This document shows, one piece after another, positions 53,541-60,723 of a stretch of DNA of 64,000 nt (the first letter of the stretch is position 1; the number at the start of each line of letters is the position of its first letter). Source of the stretch: Deltaproteobacteria bacterium HGW-Deltaproteobacteria-6 (GTDB lineage Bacteria; Desulfobacterota; Syntrophia; Syntrophales; Smithellaceae). The stretch spans positions 1-64,000 of the forward strand of contig PHAT01000003.1 of the NCBI GenBank assembly GCA_002840435.1, written 5' to 3'. The notes beneath the pieces were generated by a model, which was not told the DNA's origin, made no database searches, and worked only from the letters and a program-made list of their open reading frames with translations. A program made the translations under genes and the position numbers.

Positions 53541-53573
53541 GCCGTATAAGCCAAATGGCTTATACGGCTTTTT
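53541..53573 (+). terminator. Strong terminator after the 202-aa gene
   Basis: GCCGTATAAGCC (53541-53552), AAAT loop, GGCTTATACGGC (53557-53568), then TTTTT. A perfect 12-bp stem. Confidence 0.93.
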
Positions 53574-53651
53574 ATGCAAAAATATTCAGTTGTGTTTAGA
53601 CAGCAGGGCATTAAGTATGGGAAGATCGCAATTTAAATGATATGCCCGCAG

Positions 53652-54440
53652 TCATGCTGGCATATCATCTCTTTCTAGCCAGGATCCATATTCATCAAGG
53701 TATCCACCTTTCTTCATGATAATTGCTCCGCCAAGAAGGACGAAAATAATTGGCAATACCAAGACGGCATTACCCATCAGGAATGCAAAGATTAGAAATA
53801 AGACGGACAAGGTGAACATAGAGCGATTAATAATCTTTCTCATCCTCCTATTGCTGTTTGTTTTTATAACAAAAGCTTCTTTGCGTAATTCCGCCCTTTG
53901 ATTCAGCCCTGCTAAATCTTCTACTTTATACTGCCCATTTGAATTTCGTTTTGCTATGGTAACCGCACGGCCACGGAAATTGTGAATAGTAAAATAGTGC
54001 GTGCCACGTCCTGTGCCAGCTTCAGAGCCAGTTGTCTTATAATAGTCAAAGTTTACCAGCGCATTGGCCCCTATTGCGATCGCGCCATCAATTGCGTCAT
54101 TTTTGGCTTCTTGCGGGGAATTTCTGGAACTACCATGTACTATCCAGTTACCATATTGAATAATTTCCCAACCCTTAATGATACTTTCCTTTGAGGTGAT
54201 AAGGGAGTCCGGAACTTTGAAAGTCAATATGTCAGAAGGATTTAGTAAAGAACATTTCAATGCCTTGTAGCCTTTCGGCGTTGCTCTTTCATCAAAAGCA
54301 ACAATGGCTTCTTCACATATCTTATTGATCTGACTTTTATCCGCGAATTCATTCACGTGAAAATAATAGTCTCTTCCGTCATCGCCTTTAATAAAGCCAT
54401 AATTTTTACTCGGCAGATACGTCTTAATTATCCCTTTCAT
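53652..54440 (-). CDS. Cold-shock-like / YbjQ-like / two-TM fusion protein
   Basis: A 262-aa protein of three parts. Residues 1-50 are a cold-shock-like OB fold (KGIIKTYLPSKNYGFIKG with RNP-like YYFHVNEF). Residues about 90-165 resemble YbjQ/heavy-metal-binding domains (NDAIDGAIAIGANALVNFDYY). Residues about 200-240 hold two membrane helices (MFTLSVLFLIFAFLMGNAVLVLPIIFVLL shortened: FTLSVLFLIFAF and VLVLPIIFVLLGG). Start ATG 54440 follows GGAGGC. The function of this combination is unknown; it could tether RNA at the membrane. Confidence 0.72.
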   Translation of the reverse strand: MKGIIKTYLPSKNYGFIKGDDGRDYYFHVNEFADKSQINKICEEAIVAFDERATPKGYKALKCSLLNPSDILTFKVPDSLITSKESIIKGWEIIQYGNWIVHGSSRNSPQEAKNDAIDGAIAIGANALVNFDYYKTTGSEAGTGRGTHYFTIHNFRGRAVTIAKRNSNGQYKVEDLAGLNQRAELRKEAFVIKTNSNRRMRKIINRSMFTLSVLFLIFAFLMGNAVLVLPIIFVLLGGAIIMKKGGYLDEYGSWLERDDMPA

Positions 54441-54796
54441 AGCTTAGCCTCCATTCTTCACAGAAAAATGAATATGATTTGTTGGTTTATTGCGAAAAAT
54501 CGTGCAGTTATATTTTATTTTGTTATAGTTGAATTGACGTTATCTAAATTCTTAACAATGACCCAAAACAATTGGCGCTGCATTAGAAAGGTAATATCGG
54601 CTTTATTGATATTCAGGCCTGTAAAAGCTTCAATTGTTTTTGTTTCACGCTCAGTCCGACATATACCTCCAGGTACATAGGCCCCTTGTCGTGATCGTTC
54701 GGTTCTTTTGTAATGTCCAAAGTTTATTGACTCGATCGACTTTGCTGGCCTAGCAGAACATCTTCACGGCGCGTTAAGGCCAGTCTTTGACTGATT
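54441..54796. other. Intergenic region, about 356 bp
   Basis: AT-rich left half, no convincing gene or RNA signal seen. Confidence 0.5.
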
Positions 54797-55078
54797 TTAC
54801 TTTTTTGCCCTTTTCGCCTCATCTTCCCGCATCTTTTTTAAAACGGCTTCAGTATCTTTTATACCCTTATCCAAAGACTTGGTGGCTTTCTTTACTGCTT
54901 TTTCCACTTCTTTGGCCAGGGCTCCAAGAAGCATCTCCTCCCTGTTGCTTGGCCCGCTTTTGCAGCGCAAACGGATAAACTCCGATATACTGACGCCTGA
55001 TTTGTTCGCCTCCTTCTTAAGCCAAGCTTTGAACTCAGTGGTAGTTAAGAATGTAACCCTTGCTGTTTGAGGTGACAT
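54797..55078 (-). CDS. Ribbon-helix-helix protein (antitoxin- or MobC-like)
   Basis: A 93-aa protein. The N-terminus ARVTFLTTTEFKAWLKKEA-NKSGVSISEFIRLR is a typical ribbon-helix-helix unit, and the C-terminus is a charged coiled-coil-like helix (ALAKEVEKAVKKATKSL). The start is ATG 55078 with GGAG upstream; a TTG two codons earlier is less likely. No toxin gene lies beside it. MobC-type accessory proteins share this layout, but no relaxase is in the window. An 8-bp inverted repeat upstream may be its own operator. Confidence 0.75.
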   Translation of the reverse strand: MSPQTARVTFLTTTEFKAWLKKEANKSGVSISEFIRLRCKSGPSNREEMLLGALAKEVEKAVKKATKSLDKGIKDTEAVLKKMREDEAKRAKK

Positions 55079-55113
55079 GGCCAACTCCTTTCGCTTTATT
55101 CATTGTTATCATT

Positions 55114-55135
55114 ATAATGTTCATTATAACATTAT
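55114..55135. promoter_or_regulatory. Inverted repeat upstream of the RHH gene
   Basis: ATAATGTT (55114-55121) and AACATTAT (55128-55135) form a perfect palindrome with a 6-bp spacer, 36 bp before the RHH start. Further CATTAT copies flank it. Autoregulation is typical for such proteins. Confidence 0.5.
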
Positions 55136-55929
55136 TTGCATTATTTGTCAAATGTTATCGGCGGTAATCAAAAATTATATGAAAATTTAACATTATGAAA
55201 AGAATTATTAAAAATAATACGATCTACAGATGCTGTTTGGGTGTTTCGCAATCAGCAGCGACCTCATATGGTCCAAAAGGCAAAAGATTCGGAATTCGAA
55301 AGCCAGCCCTTGTTCTAGCTGAACACGGATTCTCCAGCCTTAAAACGAAAACTACTCTATACAGCAGTTACCCAAACCCAAAAGAGTCACTGCCTCCATA
55401 ATAAGAGGAACATATGAATTAGGAAATTAATACCGGAAAGCAAAGAATGTTCATTTTCATTATTTTATATGGGACAATAAAGAAGAAACGGATTCGAAAA
55501 GGGAAGAGTTGTCTGATTGAAATGAAAACAGAACTTTTTGCAGGATGAGATAATAGGTAAAAGTTTTTTTGCAGTAAAATAATGATAATCAAAGGGCAAT
55601 AAGTAACGCGTCATGAAATTTCATGGGTATCAACGTCGGTTCCCGTAAAGCTCGCTATTTGGCAGCACGCTCCCCTTGGTAATTAATCCCTATAAATATA
55701 GTTATAAAAATAAACCCATTGGAAAAGTGATAAAGGCTAGTAATTATGGGAAATGTGGCATGATCTGGAGGTGATGCCGGATTTTTTCGAACATTATATC
55801 AATTGGACACTCATTTCACTTCCAACTATTATTACCTTTTTGCAAAGCAAAAAATAATTGTCTGAAACGATGCACTCAAAGACATTTACTTTAATGTTCA
55901 TTTCGTTGAGCTCAAGTGCTCACTCGTTT
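55136..55929. other. Intergenic region, about 790 bp
   Basis: AT-rich. A 68-codon plus-strand frame (55195-55401) and a 34-codon frame (55753-55857) lack proper ribosome sites. No clear repeat or RNA structure seen. Confidence 0.5.
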
Positions 55930-56571
55930 TTACAAATCTCCTTCTTGAAGAACACGACCGAATCCATTTTCTTCCAAATACCAGTATGTAAAATGTTTCG
56001 ATAGCCAGCTTGCAGTTTTCTCTTCAGCCAATGGCCGGTAACGGGAGGTATAGATCACCGGTATGCCGAAACGAGCTTCCAACGCATCTAATGTGCCTGA
56101 AACAGCATTTGGATGAGCTAAAGTGTTGTATTCATCCTGATCATAGGGAGACTTGATGTCTTCGTAGCTTGCTTCAATCATTAAGGCTCGCCAACGATAC
56201 TTTGTCATTTTTTCGCATTGTTTTAAAAAGCGGTCACGCTGCTGGATTAAGGTCGTTATGAGATCGGTTAAAGTCTTTCGTTCCAAAACCAATAATGCCT
56301 CCATTCCTTCTATGCTGTAATCACCTGCCTTTAGTGTTTGCCTCTTTTCATCTGCAATCCAATTTGGAAATCGACTAAAATCAAAAGGATATTTTTCACG
56401 GGTGTCTATCAAGACAACCGGTTTAGGAATCTGTCGGGTAATACTGTGCCCATCTCGTTTGGCGATCAATCGACCAGTCGGCGGTGCTGCCGGATTGTGT
56501 TCCCGTATAGATATTTCAGGATTATATGTGTCATCATCTTTTTCTGATACAGCTGAATTGATTATTGTCAT
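55930..56571 (-). CDS. ERCC4/XPF-type nuclease
   Basis: A 213-aa protein with the XPF nuclease core: VVLIDTREKYPFDF, KAGDYSIEG and LVLERKTLTDLITT, i.e. the GDY...ERK-x3-D site. No helicase or HhH domain follows, so this is a stand-alone nuclease domain as found in phages and mobile elements. It would cut branched or single/double-strand junctions. Start ATG 56571 fits the AGGA; another ATG is two codons earlier. It is 27 bp after the WYL gene, in the same direction. Confidence 0.85.
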   Translation of the reverse strand: MTIINSAVSEKDDDTYNPEISIREHNPAAPPTGRLIAKRDGHSITRQIPKPVVLIDTREKYPFDFSRFPNWIADEKRQTLKAGDYSIEGMEALLVLERKTLTDLITTLIQQRDRFLKQCEKMTKYRWRALMIEASYEDIKSPYDQDEYNTLAHPNAVSGTLDALEARFGIPVIYTSRYRPLAEEKTASWLSKHFTYWYLEENGFGRVLQEGDL

Positions 56572-56598
56572 ATTCATCCTAATTTTTTCACTAAAATA

Positions 56599-57609
56599 TT
56601 AAAGATTGTTATAGCAATCTGCTAATTTAACAATTTTCGATTTTAATTCTTTTACGATCCTGTTCGGCTTTATGAGAGTTGCATGTTCTCCAAAGGAAAG
56701 AATCCAGGAGATTAGCTCCGGCTCTGAAGATGCAGTAAATTTTAAAATGATTTTATTTTTACCCTTCATCACAATTTCCTGATCCGGGCTCCATTCCCGC
56801 TCCGCCACATAAGCGCATGCCCAACCGGTGAAGACCACTTCCACTTCAAAGGCTTCATCTTTAATAATGCCGAAATGCTGGTTGAATGTTTTTTCGAAGT
56901 CAAATTTATCAGGCTGAAAACTAATATCCGTCATCTCCACTGATTTCATTCGATGCACCGCCAGCAATGGATCAAATTCCGGTGTATGGTAGGGTTTGCC
57001 TGGTTCTTTGGCTTTTTGCGCGTGAAGATACATCGCATCATGATGTGAAAAGAGCTTTAGCGGCTTGATGTGATATGTTTTAGGGCGCGCAGCATCGATC
57101 CCCTGATAGGTCAATTTGCAGACCTTTTGCTTCTCCATAGCGTCAATCAGTGTATGAATGATTTGATGTTGCGGCGTATAATCAATTGTGCCTGGTCTAA
57201 ACGCGGCAAAATGGCATCCGCCGATCTGTCGTCCATCGGCAAGCGCAGCCTTACTCTTGTAAATTGCTTGAGTTGCCTCTTCATAGAGCTTTTTGCCAAT
57301 AAGATGTTGCGTGAAAGCTTTGCACATTTGCAGCGACTGAAGTTCCGCTTCGGTCAATGGAATATTCCGAAGCGAAGCAGTAGCTTTCTTAATTCGATAA
57401 AAGTTTTTGTTGCCCTTCTTTATTTCTTCAATATCGATCCCATAGGATTTGCGGATATTATCAATCAATCGCAAAACCGTCTGTTTGGAGCATTCAAGCA
57501 TCTTTGCAAGTTCCGTCAGCGAATGACTCTCTCCCGAAAAAAGCAAACGAACAAACAGGCCAATCAGCTTTTCGCCGTAACTTTTATAAAGATCACGTTT
57601 TGCGGGCAT
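56599..57609 (-). CDS. HTH-WYL transcriptional regulator (second)
   Basis: A 336-aa regulator. N-terminal HTH is LTELAKMLECSKQTVLRLIDNI (about residues 32-53), the WYL-type domain is about 150-240 (KVCKLTYQGIDAARPKTYHIKPLKLFSHHDAMYLHA in the family pattern; the W of WYL is replaced by M-Y-L), and a WCX part follows. Start ATG 57609 follows AAAGGAG. It is divergent from the AAA-ClpP operon and co-oriented with the ERCC4 nuclease. A perfect palindrome (57711-57722) lies in the divergent promoter region. Confidence 0.88.
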   Translation of the reverse strand: MPAKRDLYKSYGEKLIGLFVRLLFSGESHSLTELAKMLECSKQTVLRLIDNIRKSYGIDIEEIKKGNKNFYRIKKATASLRNIPLTEAELQSLQMCKAFTQHLIGKKLYEEATQAIYKSKAALADGRQIGGCHFAAFRPGTIDYTPQHQIIHTLIDAMEKQKVCKLTYQGIDAARPKTYHIKPLKLFSHHDAMYLHAQKAKEPGKPYHTPEFDPLLAVHRMKSVEMTDISFQPDKFDFEKTFNQHFGIIKDEAFEVEVVFTGWACAYVAEREWSPDQEIVMKGKNKIILKFTASSEPELISWILSFGEHATLIKPNRIVKELKSKIVKLADCYNNL

Positions 57610-57710
57610 AGATACTCCTTTGATTATGATTGCAGATAATCTAACGTTTTTAAAGAATATCTTATCGTGCCCTTTAAGTAAACATGAAAAATATAAATCG
57701 TACCGCTAAA

Positions 57711-57722
57711 TGGAACGTTCCA
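57711..57722. promoter_or_regulatory. Palindrome TGGAACGTTCCA in the divergent region
   Basis: A perfect 12-bp palindrome between the WYL regulator and the AAA operon. A related GTTCC-N7-GGAAC stands before the ClpP-like gene (60075-60091). Confidence 0.55.
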
Positions 57723-57795
57723 CTGTTATGATTTATCCAAAAGCACGAAGCCCCCAAAATGAGATTTGTGCAAAATAATCGGAAAGGATGAATTG

Positions 57796-60024
57796 ATGAT
57801 TCACAAAAGATACGGGAGACGTTCCGATCAATCCGGAATGGTTAACTACAATCTCGATAAACATGAACGCTTTATTCTATGTAATTGCGCCATTTACCTG
57901 GATCGACTGCTTGCCACATATTCGGTTGTAGACGCTGAAACGGTCAGCATATTAGCGGACGTTTTAGGGCCTGACATCAGCGGGCTAAAAAATACGCTTA
58001 AGAAGATAATGTCTCTTCAGAAAAGCGAAGGAAGGGAGGAGGATATAGAGGATAATCTTCTTGATCCTGATAACGAATCGGATGCAATCTGCCGGATGCT
58101 TCGGACAGCGGGTAAAAAAACACATAAGGAATTTATTGCGAGCAGTAGATCCGCTCTCGAAAAGCGAATCAAGAAACTGGCCTATTCCGGGAAAAGTGAA
58201 GCAGAAAAGAGGCTCTGTACTCTGGTAAAAATGTTCTGTCTGTCAGATGAAGAGAAGACGCTCGCCGCGTTCATTTACATTGTTACGGTCTGGCAGCAGG
58301 CCGAAACTTATTTTGTGGACCATCTGCATTGCCAGGATATTTTCGGACGGCGCTATCTGAAAATGGTGTTGCAAATGACCGACGCGGAACTCAACCAGGC
58401 TTTGACAGGTACGTTTGCACGGATTGAGTTTTTTGATCTTGACCAGCGCCGCTTCAACCTGAACGATAATTTCGCAATCTTCTTTCAAAAGCCGTTCAAT
58501 GAGTTGCTTAAAAAAAGCTATTTTAGCCGCTTTTCAGGGAAAACAATTCCGTTGGAAAGTCATCTGGTCGATCCGGTTGTCACGGAGCATATTATCAACC
58601 TTTTGAAAACAAAAAGGAAAGCGCCCAACCATATTCTTCTGTATGGCCCTCCGGGAACGGGAAAAACAAGCTATGCGCTGGGATTGGCGCAGAAGCTCGG
58701 AGTATCCGCATACGAAATCATGCGTGAGGAACGCAATACGGCCAGCACACGGCGCGCTGCGATTCTTGCCTGCCTGAACATGACCAACAGCGGAGACGGG
58801 TCTCTAGTAGTGATCGATGAAGCGGATAATCTACTTAATACTCGCCAGTCGTGGTTTTCCCGTGGCGAAACCCAGGACAAGGGGTGGCTGAACCAACTGC
58901 TGGAAGAACCATGGACCAGAATGATTTGGATCACAAACAATATCGACGATATTGAATCTTCTGTCTTGCGCCGCTTTGCCTTCAGCGTCCACTTTCGTGA
59001 ATTCAACCGACGCCAGCGGTTCATTCTGTGGGAATCAGTGCTGAAACGTCACCATGTAAGAAACCGCTTCCCGGATGAGGAAATCAACAAACTGGTGGCC
59101 CGTTATCCCGTCAGCGCGGCCATCATCAACATGGCCGTCGCCAAAGCACTGGAAACATCTTCAGCACGACACTCTGCCTTTCAAGATATTATGAAGATGA
59201 ATCTCGACGCTCACTTGACGCTCCAGAACAACGGTGTAAAACCAAGGACGGCAGACAGGATAGATGATAATTATTCCATCGACGGACTCCATATTGAAGG
59301 AAATCTGCCCACGATCATGGAGCAGATAGAAGCTTTTGACCGTTGCCTGCGAGAACCCGATAACCATGCTGTCAGAAACTTTAATCTGCTCTTTTACGGT
59401 CCGCCCGGTGCCGGGAAGAGTGAACTGGCGCGCTATATTGCCAATCATCTGGATAGAGAGTTAATGGTCAGGCGTGTCAGCGACATTATGAGCAAATATC
59501 TGGGTGAGACGGAGCAGAATATAAACCGGGTATTTTCCGAGGCGGAGGCTATGGAAGCCGTCCTGGTCATTGACGAGGCGGATTCATTTCTTTTCAACAG
59601 GGAGTTCGCGGTACGATCCTGGGAGATCAGCCAAACAAATGAATTTCTGACGCAGATGGAGCGTTTCAGGGGTGTCCTGATCTGTACGAGCAATCGCTTT
59701 GCAGATCTGGACTCTGCTTCCATCCGCCGTTTCAACCATAAAGTCGGTTTCCGGCCCCTGAAGCCTGAAGGGAATGTCATCTTTTATAAAAGACTGCTTA
59801 CCGGCCTGAGTGAAACCCCTCTCAACAGTATGGAAACAGACATGCTGGAACAAATCCATGATCTGACACCTGGGGATTTTCGCATCGTGAGAGACCGTTT
59901 CGCGATCTTTGAAGCGGAACGAATCTCACACACCATGATGATTGATGCCCTGCGTGAGGAAGCGCGCGTTAAAAAGGTGCAGGAGGGAAAGAAAACCTTT
60001 GGCTTCATGCGGAGCAGAGCATAA
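57796..60024 (+). CDS. Tandem AAA+ ATPase (two intact AAA domains)
   Basis: A 742-aa protein. The N-terminal 270 residues are helical and unassigned. AAA domain 1 has Walker A GPPGTGKT (284-291) and Walker B VVIDEADNLL (about 338-347). AAA domain 2 has Walker A GPPGAGKS (535-542) and Walker B VLVIDEADSFLF (about 589-600), then a sensor TSNRFADL and Arg-finger SIRRF. The layout is CDC48/Vps4-like, so it should form a hexamer that unfolds protein. The start is ATG 57796, placed by AAAGGA; an earlier GTG at 57766 is less likely. It heads an operon with a ClpP-like protease and a second AAA protein. No ClpX-type IGF loop is certain, though the C-terminus ends TFGFMRSRA. Confidence 0.85.
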   Translation: MIHKRYGRRSDQSGMVNYNLDKHERFILCNCAIYLDRLLATYSVVDAETVSILADVLGPDISGLKNTLKKIMSLQKSEGREEDIEDNLLDPDNESDAICRMLRTAGKKTHKEFIASSRSALEKRIKKLAYSGKSEAEKRLCTLVKMFCLSDEEKTLAAFIYIVTVWQQAETYFVDHLHCQDIFGRRYLKMVLQMTDAELNQALTGTFARIEFFDLDQRRFNLNDNFAIFFQKPFNELLKKSYFSRFSGKTIPLESHLVDPVVTEHIINLLKTKRKAPNHILLYGPPGTGKTSYALGLAQKLGVSAYEIMREERNTASTRRAAILACLNMTNSGDGSLVVIDEADNLLNTRQSWFSRGETQDKGWLNQLLEEPWTRMIWITNNIDDIESSVLRRFAFSVHFREFNRRQRFILWESVLKRHHVRNRFPDEEINKLVARYPVSAAIINMAVAKALETSSARHSAFQDIMKMNLDAHLTLQNNGVKPRTADRIDDNYSIDGLHIEGNLPTIMEQIEAFDRCLREPDNHAVRNFNLLFYGPPGAGKSELARYIANHLDRELMVRRVSDIMSKYLGETEQNINRVFSEAEAMEAVLVIDEADSFLFNREFAVRSWEISQTNEFLTQMERFRGVLICTSNRFADLDSASIRRFNHKVGFRPLKPEGNVIFYKRLLTGLSETPLNSMETDMLEQIHDLTPGDFRIVRDRFAIFEAERISHTMMIDALREEARVKKVQEGKKTFGFMRSRA

Positions 60025-60074
60025 CCGGCCAATTATTTCAACACAGTGCATACGCCATTACTATTATTTGATTC

Positions 60075-60091
60075 GTTCCGTAATATGGAAC
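60075..60091. promoter_or_regulatory. Inverted repeat GTTCC-N7-GGAAC before the ClpP-like gene
   Basis: GTTCC (60075-60079) and GGAAC (60087-60091) match the half-sites of the palindrome at 57711. It may be a second operator for the WYL regulator. Confidence 0.45.
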
Positions 60092-60144
60092 ATCAATAGG
60101 GTACAAAGTAATCGCGCAACAAATATTAAAGGAGGCATAGGACA

Positions 60145-60711
60145 ATGTCAAAAGAAGAAACGAAACGGGACGACAAAGGGCTGAGTGAATACGGAATCAT
60201 CTATTTATCCGGAGAAATCAATAATGAAAGCTCGGAGGCTATCAGCAAACAGATCATTGAGCACAACATTAAGGGAAATATCAGCCAGATACAGTTTATC
60301 ATCAACTCTCCCGGAGGGTCATGTTCTGCCGGATTCTCCATCATCGACATGATGGAATGGTCCCGGATTCCTGTTTATACCACCGGCATTGGAATGATTG
60401 CATCCATGGGACTGCTGATTTTCATGACCGGAGAGCAAAGTCATCGAGTCATTACAGCGCGCACTTCCGTCCTTTCACACCGCTTTGCCGCAATGAGTAT
60501 CGGCAATCACAGCCAGCTGATCGCAGGCAGGAAAGAGGAGGACATGACCCACGAGCGTGTTATTCAACATTACCTGACTTATTCCAAAATCAAAGACCGT
60601 TCCGAACTGGAGAGTTACCTTTTGAGGGATGTTGATACCTGGCTTACCCCTGAAGAAACATTGAAATTTGGACTTGCCGACATTGTTGAACATTCACGCA
60701 AACGCTCATAA
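60145..60711 (+). CDS. ClpP-like serine protease
   Basis: A 188-aa ClpP/S14-family protein with all catalytic residues: S87 (GIGMIASMGLLIF), H112 (VLSHRFAA) and probably D164 (DVDTWLTPEE). The oxyanion region is INSPGGS (54-60). The length equals a processed ClpP, but the sequence is divergent (IYLSGEI in place of the usual FLGGPI). Start ATG 60145 follows AAAGGAGG. It lies between the two AAA genes and is 12 bp before the second. No ClpX or ClpA is present, so the AAA proteins are the likely unfoldase partners (inference). Confidence 0.88.
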   Translation: MSKEETKRDDKGLSEYGIIYLSGEINNESSEAISKQIIEHNIKGNISQIQFIINSPGGSCSAGFSIIDMMEWSRIPVYTTGIGMIASMGLLIFMTGEQSHRVITARTSVLSHRFAAMSIGNHSQLIAGRKEEDMTHERVIQHYLTYSKIKDRSELESYLLRDVDTWLTPEETLKFGLADIVEHSRKRS

Positions 60712-60723
60712 GGAGAGATAACT

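Noticed and set aside
51745-53573. Group II intron with internal ORF
   Set aside because: No domain V hairpin with AGC triad was seen before or after the ORF, only 15 bp lie between the ORF and a terminator, the ORF is no reverse transcriptase or endonuclease, and no GUGYG-type 5' end was found. An Infernal search would decide.
55195-55401. 68-codon plus-strand frame in the gap right of the RHH gene
   Set aside because: No ribosome site and a composition like the surrounding non-coding DNA.
56930-56945. Possible right attachment site (TCATCTCCAC)
   Set aside because: Only about 10 nt match the tRNA 3' end and it lies inside the WYL gene; expected by chance.
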